Source: Nitrospirae bacterium RBG_16_43_11 (GTDB taxonomy: Bacteria > Nitrospirota > 9FT-COMBO-42-15 > HDB-SIOI813). Taken from it: a stretch of 5,816 bases of DNA. Numbering within the stretch: the stretch's first letter is position 1; each line of letters starts with the position of its first letter. Positions 1 through 5,302 of the stretch are shown here, one piece after another. The stretch is from the NCBI GenBank assembly GCA_001805165.1, contig MHEI01000060.1, forward strand, positions 2,217-8,032, read 5' to 3'. The translations under genes and the position numbers were made by a program. Under the pieces are notes generated by a model that was not told where the DNA came from, made no database searches, and saw only the letters and a list, made by a program, of their open reading frames with translations.

Positions 1-1160
1 GGCACGTTGTTCTGGCAATACTTCTGTGGCTCCTGTCATTTACTGTTGTGTTGTGGGATATCTACTTAGGTGATGGTACTGCGGGCAGGTTCAAAAACAT
101 CTCACATAAAATCTCTTTCCTGGGTCCGATCCTTGTGACTATTTCCGTCCTGACAGGCAATGGAAAGGCAGTCACAAACAACTATGTCCCTACCATAATT
201 GATCCTGTATTTTTTATCGGGTTAACCTTGTTTATCATAGGATTCTCCATAAATGCGATTGCATACTTAAAGAAGGGCATTAAGTATTTATTCACAAAAG
301 ATATCCTGTTAAATACAGTAATAATATCTCTTTTTATCAGCATTGTAATGATTTTATCTCTTGTAAGCTCTATATTGCTTAACAGGGAATTTGCAGAGCC
401 AATTATCTTCTATGAAAGACTGTTCTGGACTCCAGGTCATATTCAGCAGATATTAAACGGCTCACTGCTTATCATCGTATGGTATACCTTATTGCGGAAA
501 CATGGTGGAGAATTCAGGACATGGGGGTTTCTCAAATATGCCAATCTATTGCTTTTCATATCAGCAGTTTTTATATCTTCCATCCAATTTTTCAACGATC
601 CGGTAGATAAAACATCTGTTGCTGCGGCAGAGATAACCTATGCATTCGGACTCGGCCTGCCGGTCTTTCTTCATATTGCAAATATCATAAGAAATCTGAA
701 GAGAGCTAATTTCGGGGTAGCCTATATCGCGTTAATCCTTTCTATGATAATTTATACTTTTGGTATTGCAATAGCATACGGCGGTTTTGCCAATGACCTT
801 CGGGTTCCTGCTCACTATCATGGAGCGGTGACCAGTCTGACATTGGCTTTTATGGGACTTTCATATTATCTTATCAGGGACATAAGGAGCAGGGTTTACG
901 GAGAGCGTCTTGCCAGATTTCAGCCCGTTATCTACGGGGCAGGGATGTTTCTATTTATCCTTGGCCTCTTTATTTCCGGTGCATTCGGCGCTCCGCGCAA
1001 GACATATGGCGTTGCATTTACATCAGACCCGGTGGTATTGGCGTCGCTCACTATTATGGGAATAGGTACAATCCTCGCAGTAATCGGAGGGATTATCTTT
1101 GTGGGTTATATAACAGTTACATTAGTTAAAGGAGGGAGAAGGTATGAATTACCAGGATAA
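1..1160 (+). CDS. Heme-copper oxidase subunit I-like membrane protein (5'-truncated by window edge)
   Basis: Divergent member of the heme-copper oxidase / nitric oxide reductase subunit I superfamily, an integral membrane heme protein that would reduce O2 or NO. The frame is open to the left edge (first full codon at 3), so the GTG at 48 is probably internal. About 11 hydrophobic helices are visible; with helix I off-window this gives the canonical 12. Numbering from the GTG: FWTPGHIQQ at 126-134 matches helix VI, with H131 at the CuB-ligand position; PAHYHG at 254-259 matches the helix X HxH that binds both hemes; GAPRKTYG at 314-321 resembles the conserved helix XI-XII loop. The visible N-terminal His (codon 3-5) may be the helix II low-spin heme ligand. 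The helix VII His-His pair (expected near 163-182) is absent, and the helix VI tyrosine position is Ile. The product overlaps a small downstream ORF by 17 bp. Superfamily membership is confident; oxidase versus NO reductase activity is not. Confidence 0.8.
   Translation, partial: HVVLAILLWLLSFTVVLWDIYLGDGTAGRFKNISHKISFLGPILVTISVLTGNGKAVTNNYVPTIIDPVFFIGLTLFIIGFSINAIAYLKKGIKYLFTKDILLNTVIISLFISIVMILSLVSSILLNREFAEPIIFYERLFWTPGHIQQILNGSLLIIVWYTLLRKHGGEFRTWGFLKYANLLLFISAVFISSIQFFNDPVDKTSVAAAEITYAFGLGLPVFLHIANIIRNLKRANFGVAYIALILSMIIYTFGIAIAYGGFANDLRVPAHYHGAVTSLTLAFMGLSYYLIRDIRSRVYGERLARFQPVIYGAGMFLFILGLFISGAFGAPRKTYGVAFTSDPVVLASLTIMGIGTILAVIGGIIFVGYITVTLVKGGRRYELPG
1131..1135 (+). promoter_or_regulatory. 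Ribosome binding site for the 39-residue ORF
   Basis: GGAGG lies 8 bases before the ATG at 1144, inside the last codons of the oxidase subunit gene. It is the main evidence that the very short overlapping ORF is translated, and it implies translational coupling. Confidence 0.7.
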
Positions 1161-1263
1161 AGCTGAAGGCAGGAGTAATAAGACGTACTTCGTTATCTAT
1201 CTGATTCTGGGTCTGATTGCATTATTGATAGTTGATGCGTTGGTCCTCTCCTGGAGACTATAG
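1144..1263 (+). CDS. Small single-helix membrane protein, putative oxidase accessory subunit
   Basis: A 39-residue ORF starting at ATG 1144 and ending at TAG 1261-1263. It has a polar, charged N-terminus (about residues 1-13, beginning MNYQDKAEGR) followed by one hydrophobic segment (about 14-36) that contains a membrane-embedded Asp at 31, then a short WRL tail. The start overlaps the end of the oxidase subunit I-like gene by 17 bp and has a GGAGG site 8 bases upstream. Overlap, a good ribosome binding site and a single-helix profile fit the small subunits often found beside heme-copper oxidase genes (for example CcoQ-like or subunit IV-like peptides), but I see no sequence motif that assigns it to a named family. 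A function in assembly or stability of the complex is inference from position. Confidence 0.65.
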   Translation: MNYQDKAEGRSNKTYFVIYLILGLIALLIVDALVLSWRL

Positions 1264-1265
1264 CG

Positions 1266-1342
1266 TTAAATAGGGACAGCGACTATTTATTTTACAGATG
1301 TAGGCTATGTGTGATAAATAAATAGTCGCTGTCCCTATTTAA
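1266..1342. repeat. Long perfect palindromic element (MITE/REP-like hairpin)
   Basis: Two perfectly complementary 27-base arms (1266-1292 and 1316-1342) flank a 23-base loop (1293-1315). The arm core reads AATAGGGACAGCGACTATTT. The element begins 2 bases after the stop of the 39-residue ORF and ends 3 bases before the ribosome binding site of the DUF420 gene, so it fills nearly the whole intergenic space. No T-tract follows the right arm, so it does not look like an intrinsic terminator, though the RNA hairpin could stabilise or attenuate the transcript. Repeats with a GGGACAG...CTGTCCC design occur dispersed in many genomes and are thought to be mobilised by REP-associated (IS200-like) transposases; that assignment is from memory and no transposase lies in this window. 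No target-site duplication is evident. Confidence 0.8.
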
Positions 1343-1345
1343 ACT

Positions 1346-1353
1346 GAGGTGAT
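1346..1353 (+). promoter_or_regulatory. Ribosome binding site fixing the TTG start of the DUF420 gene
   Basis: GAGGTGAT is an 8-base match to the complement of the 16S rRNA 3' end, 5 bases before TTG 1359. An in-frame TGA at 1350-1352 lies inside this site, so TTG is the first available start. Confidence 0.8.
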
Positions 1354-1358
1354 CAGGT

Positions 1359-1763
1359 TTGAATCTATATACAGTTTTACTATATGGCTCCCTTATTACA
1401 ATAGGCATCAGCGGGCTTTGTATCCTGTCAGGTGTTATTTTCATCAAGCTTTGCCACAGGGAAAGGCATAAATGGGCAATGCTTTCTGCCTCCTTTTTTG
1501 CACTCATATTTGTCGGACTATATATGGCAAGGACCTCGATCTTCCCGCACACAAAATATGAGGGAAATTTCAGGGGGATTTATTTTGCGACTCTATGGTC
1601 TCATACATTCCTCTCAGTGGTTAATTTCCCTATGGCAGTAATGACATTGTATTCAGGACTCAAGGGGCGGTTTGAACGCCATAAAAAGATTGCTCCTTAT
1701 ACGGCAGGTATCTGGTTATATGTCGCTGCAACAGGCTGGCTTATATATTTTTTTCAACTATAA
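1359..1763 (+). CDS. DUF420 family membrane protein (CtaM-like oxidase assembly factor)
   Basis: A 134-residue protein with four hydrophobic segments (about 8-30, 39-57, 74-99, 112-132) and the histidine pattern of the DUF420 family: HRERHKWAMLSA at 33-44, YEGNFRGIYF at 67-76, SH at 81-82, RHKKIAPYT at 107-115, and a C-terminal IWLYVAATGWLIY at 118-130. H33, H37, H82 and H108 sit near helix ends and could contact metal or heme. Family members are commonly found next to cytochrome oxidase genes; CtaM of Staphylococcus is needed for maturation of aa3-type oxidase. Here it follows an oxidase subunit I-like gene, which supports the same role in the membrane, probably within the same transcript despite the intervening palindrome. 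The start is TTG with a very strong ribosome binding site. Family assignment is confident; the exact maturation step is unknown. Confidence 0.85.
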   Translation: MNLYTVLLYGSLITIGISGLCILSGVIFIKLCHRERHKWAMLSASFFALIFVGLYMARTSIFPHTKYEGNFRGIYFATLWSHTFLSVVNFPMAVMTLYSGLKGRFERHKKIAPYTAGIWLYVAATGWLIYFFQL

Positions 1764-1802
1764 TTACTTCAATTTTCAAATCCGATATATCTTTAAAGTA
1801 AA

Positions 1803-1810
1803 GGAGGAGG
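1803..1810 (+). promoter_or_regulatory. Ribosome binding site of the 6-phosphogluconate dehydrogenase gene
   Basis: GGAGGAGG lies 6 bases before ATG 1817. The 53-base gap after the DUF420 stop is AT-rich, but I cannot pick out a convincing -35/-10 pair, so whether a new transcript starts here is open. Confidence 0.75.
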
Positions 1811-1816
1811 AAATAA

Positions 1817-2719
1817 ATGAAACTTGGCTATATAGGGCTTGGTAAGATGGGTTTCAATATGGTGGAAAGGCTCCTTGAAAAAGGGTACGATGTAGTTGCA
1901 TATAACAGGAATCAGGGATTAGTGAGGGAGATTGAAAAGTATGGGGTGAAAGGGGCTGATAGTCTCAAGACCCTGGTTTCACTCCTTCCAAAGCCAAGGA
2001 CAATCTGGCTTATGGTTTCTCATCAGGCTGTTGATACTGTTATAAGTGAGTTGCTTCCGTTAATTGACAAAGGTGATACCATAATAGACGGAGGAAACTC
2101 GCCTTATAAGGATTCGATTCGCAGGTCCAGGGAACTGGAAGCTAAGGGGATAGATTTTCTTGATGCCGGGGTCAGCGGCGGGCCTGGAGGAGCCAGGAGA
2201 GGGGCCTGTATTATGGTTGGTGGAAGGAAAGAGACATTTGACAGATATCAGTCACTATTCAGGGATCTTTCCGTTGACCAGGGATATGGGTATATGGGGC
2301 CTGCCGGGGCGGGACATTTTGTAAAAATGGTCCACAATGGTATTGAATATGGGATGATGCAGGCAATTGCAGAAGGGTTTGCAGTGCTGAAGGCGTCACC
2401 TTTCAATCTCAACCTTATCAATGTTACAGACATTTATAATCATAAGAGTGTCATAGAATCAAGGCTGGTTGGCTGGTTGAAAGATGCATATGAAAAATAC
2501 GGCGAGGGATTGGAACAGATATCAGGCTCGGTTGCTCACACAGGCGAGGGGTTATGGACAGTGGAAGCCGGCAGGGATTTTGGTGTACCTGTCCCAATTA
2601 TCGAAGGATCACTTAATTTCAGGAATGAATCACAAAAAAAACCAAGCTATACGGGACAGATCCTTTCTGCCCTGAGGAACCAGTTTGGTCAACATGAAGC
2701 AGCAAAAAAAGAAAAATAA
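1817..2719 (+). CDS. gnd: 6-phosphogluconate dehydrogenase, decarboxylating, short form
   Basis: Cytosolic enzyme oxidising 6-phosphogluconate to ribulose-5-phosphate and CO2, the third step of the oxidative pentose phosphate pathway. The N-terminal Rossmann motif GLGKMG is at 7-12. The substrate loop DAGVSGGPGGARRG at 116-129 and GHFVKMVHNGIEY at 166-178 carry the expected catalytic Lys170 and Glu177 plus Asn174. HTGEGLWTVEAG at 241-252 and FRNES at 268-272 belong to the all-helical C-terminal domain. At 300 residues it is the short YqeC/GndA-type form rather than the about 470-residue enterobacterial form. The residues after the second beta strand are YNRN (29-32); Arg31 there is typical of NADP-binding members, whereas short-form NAD enzymes usually have an acidic residue, so cofactor choice is uncertain. 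The tail is Lys-rich (AAKKEK). It is followed after 23 bp by zwf, probably in one operon. Confidence 0.93.
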   Translation: MKLGYIGLGKMGFNMVERLLEKGYDVVAYNRNQGLVREIEKYGVKGADSLKTLVSLLPKPRTIWLMVSHQAVDTVISELLPLIDKGDTIIDGGNSPYKDSIRRSRELEAKGIDFLDAGVSGGPGGARRGACIMVGGRKETFDRYQSLFRDLSVDQGYGYMGPAGAGHFVKMVHNGIEYGMMQAIAEGFAVLKASPFNLNLINVTDIYNHKSVIESRLVGWLKDAYEKYGEGLEQISGSVAHTGEGLWTVEAGRDFGVPVPIIEGSLNFRNESQKKPSYTGQILSALRNQFGQHEAAKKEK

Positions 2720-2733
2720 CATAGACCAATAAC

Positions 2734-2740
2734 GAGGGGG
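2734..2740 (+). promoter_or_regulatory. Ribosome binding site supporting the TTG start of zwf
   Basis: GAGGGGG ends 2 bases before TTG 2743 (GAGG at 2734-2737 leaves 5 bases). The in-frame ATG at 2770 has only an immediately adjacent AGG, so the TTG is preferred. An in-frame TAG at 2722-2724 rules out starts further upstream. Confidence 0.6.
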
Positions 2741-2742
2741 CT

Positions 2743-4296
2743 TTGAAAAGAGAATCTTCCGGTTCCAGGATGGAACTTCTATACCCAGATAGTAATACTT
2801 TTAAAGTTGATGTCCCAAGTCCTTGTTGTCTGGTGATCTTCGGCGCATCCGGCGATCTCGCACGGAGAAAGCTGGTACCTTCACTTTATCGTCTGAATAA
2901 AAACAAGACACTACCAGACAAATTCTTTGTCCTCGGTGTTGGAAGGACTGAGATGAGTATTGATACTTTCAGGGAGTCGTTGAAGCTTGGTGTAAAAGAG
3001 GCATTCCCAAGGGATTTTGATGAGACGTCATGGTCAGAGTTCGTTGTTAAGCTTCAATATTCTATCGTAGATTACTCGATTATGGAGACATATGTCAGGT
3101 CTGTAAAGGAGAGGCTTGTCCAATTAGAGGAGGAGTACAATACAGGAGGCAGCAGGATATTCTATCTTGCTATTCCACCAACCCAGTTCAGGTCAGTCAT
3201 AACAAATCTTGGTGAGACAGGGCTTGCCAAAGAGGAGAAGGGTTATACACATATTATCATAGAAAAGCCTTTTGGACGTGACCTTGAAACCGCCCAGGAG
3301 TTGAACCGTTTTATCGAGAAGTATTTTGCCGAGCATCAGGTATTCCGTATTGACCACTATCTGGCAAAGGAGACGGTACAGAATATCCTCATGTTTCGCT
3401 TTGCAAACTCGATCTTTGAGCCTTTGTGGAACAGGAGATATATTGACAGCATTCAGATAACTGCAACGGAGACCCTTGGTGTCGAAAAGAGGGCAGGATA
3501 TTACGAAGAGGCCGGAATTATCCGGGATATGTTCCAGAATCATATGCTCCAGCTCCTTGCCCTGACAGCTATGGAGCCGCCGGTTGCCTTTGAGGATGAA
3601 TGGGTAAGAGTCGAAAAGTACAAGGTCTTTCGTTCCATCAGACCTATCCCGCTCGGAAGGCTTGATGAGCATCTGGTTGTTGCACAGTATGGAAAAGGCA
3701 TAATAAGTGGTGAAGAGGTACCTGGATACAGAGAAGAGACGGGTGTTTCCAACGATTCTATTACACCGACATATTCAGCCATGAGGCTTTTTATAGACAA
3801 CTGGAGGTGGAATGGCGTTCCGTTCTATCTCAGGTCAGGGAAGAGGCTCCACAGAAAAATGACTGAGATTGCAGTGCGTTTCCGGGCCGTTCCACATCTG
3901 ATGTTTTCAAAGATCATGAGTGATGACATTGAGCCTAATAGTCTGGTATTCAAGCTTCAGCCTGATGAGGGTATCAGCCTGACCTTTCAGACAAAGAGTC
4001 CAAGTTCAAGGATGTCTCTGAATCCGGTCTCTATGCAGTTTTCATATCAGAAGGACGTACTGCTGGATGCATATGAATGGGCCCTCCTGGACTGCATGTT
4101 CGGGGATCAGACCTTGTACTGGAGCCAGGACGGTGTTGAGGCTACGTGGGCATTGCTGACCCCTGTGCTGAAGATGCTGGAGGCTACCCTGTCTCCTGAA
4201 CAGATACCAACCTATCCTTCAGGTTCTGACGGTCCCAAAGAGGCAGCCCTGTTGCTGAAAAGGGACGGCAGGACATGGAGGCCTCTGGGAGTATGA
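2743..4296 (+). CDS. zwf: Glucose-6-phosphate 1-dehydrogenase
   Basis: Catalyses glucose-6-phosphate to 6-phosphogluconolactone with reduction of NADP, the entry step of the oxidative pentose phosphate pathway in the cytosol. The 517-residue length is usual for the family. The nucleotide-binding motif GASGDLARRKL is at 34-44 and EKPFGRD at 174-180. The substrate and catalytic segment RIDHYLAKE at 202-210 holds Asp204, His205 and Lys209. The second catalytic histidine is His267 in FQNHMLQ, and YLRSGKRL at 362-369 is the conserved C-terminal domain motif. The usual DHYLGKE reads DHYLAKE here, a conservative change. A TTG start with a fair ribosome binding site is chosen; ATG 2770 would remove nine non-conserved residues. 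It follows gnd by 23 bp, so the two NAD(P)H-yielding steps are likely co-transcribed. The lactonase gene (pgl) that links them chemically is not in the window. It converges on nth with 13 bp between stops. Confidence 0.96.
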   Translation: MKRESSGSRMELLYPDSNTFKVDVPSPCCLVIFGASGDLARRKLVPSLYRLNKNKTLPDKFFVLGVGRTEMSIDTFRESLKLGVKEAFPRDFDETSWSEFVVKLQYSIVDYSIMETYVRSVKERLVQLEEEYNTGGSRIFYLAIPPTQFRSVITNLGETGLAKEEKGYTHIIIEKPFGRDLETAQELNRFIEKYFAEHQVFRIDHYLAKETVQNILMFRFANSIFEPLWNRRYIDSIQITATETLGVEKRAGYYEEAGIIRDMFQNHMLQLLALTAMEPPVAFEDEWVRVEKYKVFRSIRPIPLGRLDEHLVVAQYGKGIISGEEVPGYREETGVSNDSITPTYSAMRLFIDNWRWNGVPFYLRSGKRLHRKMTEIAVRFRAVPHLMFSKIMSDDIEPNSLVFKLQPDEGISLTFQTKSPSSRMSLNPVSMQFSYQKDVLLDAYEWALLDCMFGDQTLYWSQDGVEATWALLTPVLKMLEATLSPEQIPTYPSGSDGPKEAALLLKRDGRTWRPLGV

Positions 4297-4309
4297 TATA
4301 GGTCTCCCT

Positions 4310-4966
4310 TCAGCGGCTGATATTAACTCCAATCCTTCTGCAATACGCAATTACCTTACACTGACTGCATAACGGGGATATGGGCTTGCAAAGGTTTTGC
4401 CCGAATGTGACGAGGAGGTCATTGTATATCTTCCAGTATTTTCGAGGTAATTTACTCCTGAGCGCATCTTCTGATTTTTCCGGTGTCTTTGTATTTATAT
4501 AGCCCCAGCGGTTTGATATCCTATGGACGTGTGTGTCAACACAAATACCGTCCTTGTCATACCCTGCGGTTACCACCAGGTTTGCAGTCTTTCTGCCTAC
4601 CCCCTTTAGTTTCAGCAGTTCATCTATGGAGTCAGGTACAATCGAATCGTAATGTTCTGTCAGCGCCCTGCAGATTTCGATTATGTTCCTTGCCTTGGTC
4701 CTGTAAAATCCGACTGGGAAAATAGTCTGTTCTATCCTTCCCACAGGTATTTTAAGCATGTCATCCGGGGAGCTGGCCAGGGAGAAGAGTCTATGGCTTG
4801 CCGCTGCTGTTGTAATGTCCTTAGTCCGCAGGCTGAGGATACATGATATTAGTACCTTGAAGGGGTCTTTTGATTTCTCAGCAACCTTAGTTACTGCCGG
4901 TGCTTCCCATTTTTTTACCTCTTTTTGCAAGATGCGGATGATTTTGTGAATATTTTTGTCGGTCAT
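4310..4966 (-). CDS. nth: Endonuclease III, DNA glycosylase/AP lyase
   Basis: Base-excision repair enzyme that removes oxidised pyrimidines and cleaves at the abasic site. The 218-residue protein has the full family architecture. The N-terminal helical segment carries LISCILSLRTKD (39-50), the SLRT-type variant of the E. coli LLSAQATD motif. The helix-hairpin-helix LKLKGVGRKTAN (118-129) holds catalytic Lys126, and CVDTHVHR (142-149) holds catalytic Asp144. A C-terminal [4Fe-4S] site is formed by Cys193, Cys200, Cys203 and Cys209 with the canonical C-x6-C-x2-C-x5-C spacing. All key residues are present, so it should be active. ATG 4966 lies 12 bases after the stop of the zinc-ribbon gene, with no clear ribosome binding site of its own, suggesting translation coupled to that gene. 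The adenine glycosylase MutY is excluded by the shorter length and absence of its C-terminal domain. Confidence 0.95.
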   Translation of the reverse strand: MTDKNIHKIIRILQKEVKKWEAPAVTKVAEKSKDPFKVLISCILSLRTKDITTAAASHRLFSLASSPDDMLKIPVGRIEQTIFPVGFYRTKARNIIEICRALTEHYDSIVPDSIDELLKLKGVGRKTANLVVTAGYDKDGICVDTHVHRISNRWGYINTKTPEKSEDALRSKLPRKYWKIYNDLLVTFGQNLCKPISPLCSQCKVIAYCRRIGVNISR

Positions 4967-4978
4967 CCGAATAACAGT

Positions 4979-5251
4979 TTACTTTCTAAACCATCTCTTA
5001 AGTTTTGGCATATAATCGCTGACAATTTCCTTTGCCTTGTCCTCTGTCATGTTCCTCTTTGTAGCTGCTATACCTGTACACTTCTCAATCATCTGCTCCA
5101 GAGTCAGATCAGGTTCAGTAAAGTCACCATTCTGGAAACAGAATCGGCAGTAACTGAGATTCTTGGCGCCGGAGGCTGTTGTCCCGAAATCTTTTGGATC
5201 CTGGATTGGCATGCCGCAGCTCTGGCAAATTGGTCCTACTGTTTTTGGCAT
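4979..5251 (-). CDS. Small zinc-ribbon domain protein, function unknown
   Basis: A 90-residue soluble protein matching the putative zinc-ribbon family (of the type described by Pfam zf-ribbon_2). CQSCGMPI (9-16) and YCRFCFQNG (34-42) supply four cysteines (9, 12, 35, 38) in two CxxC knuckles. The intervening FGTTASGAKN is typical of the family, as is the following FTEPDLTLEQMIEKC stretch (44-58). The C-terminal half (about 50-90) is predicted helical and basic, ending KLKRWFRK. The biochemical role of this family is not established; DNA, RNA or protein binding are all possible. AGGAGGG lies just before ATG 5251. It sits between accA and nth on the same strand, 47 bases after accA and 12 bases before nth, so an accA-zinc ribbon-nth transcript is plausible. 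Confidence 0.85.
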   Translation of the reverse strand: MPKTVGPICQSCGMPIQDPKDFGTTASGAKNLSYCRFCFQNGDFTEPDLTLEQMIEKCTGIAATKRNMTEDKAKEIVSDYMPKLKRWFRK

Positions 5252-5255
5252 AATT

Positions 5256-5262
5256 CCCTCCT
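5256..5262 (-). promoter_or_regulatory. Ribosome binding site of the zinc-ribbon gene
   Basis: On the minus strand AGGAGGG precedes ATG 5251 by 4 bases. It is the strongest translation signal in the minus-strand block. Confidence 0.75.
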
Positions 5263-5273
5263 AAGTGGTTAAT

Positions 5274-5302
5274 AAACACCCTGTCATTTTGATAAGGTGT
5301 TC
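5274..5302 (-). repeat. Weak inverted repeat between accA and the zinc-ribbon gene
   Basis: AACACC (5275-5280) and GGTGTT (5296-5301) are complementary, extended by one G-U pair, with a 15-base loop. It overlaps the accA stop codon at 5301-5303. The stem is short and is not followed by a T-run on the minus strand, so it is at best a weak pause or an operator half-site pair; chance is also possible. Confidence 0.3.

Noticed and set aside
1266..1342. Palindrome as a classical Rho-independent terminator
   Set aside because: The stem is long and AT-rich with no T-tract after either arm, and the next gene's ribosome binding site follows at once.
1292..1552. Minus-strand ORF of 86 codons over the palindrome and the DUF420 start
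   Set aside because: It has no family resemblance and is antisense to a recognisable DUF420 gene with a strong ribosome binding site.
1764..1802. Promoter before gnd
   Set aside because: The region is AT-rich but no -35/-10 pair with proper spacing is convincing enough to annotate.
2634..2641. Run of eight A in gnd as a slippage or frameshift site
   Set aside because: The reading frame continues intact through it into the normal C-terminus, and no alternative-frame product is evident.
3193..3672. Minus-strand ORF of 159 codons inside zwf
   Set aside because: It lies entirely opposite conserved glucose-6-phosphate dehydrogenase motifs and its translation has no domain-like character.
4287..4308. 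Possible bidirectional terminator between zwf and nth
   Set aside because: The stem is only 5 bp with a 12-base loop and there is no T-run on either side.
4925..5272. Plus-strand ORF of 115 codons over the zinc-ribbon gene
   Set aside because: The opposite strand encodes a clear CxxC zinc-ribbon protein with a good ribosome binding site; this is its shadow.
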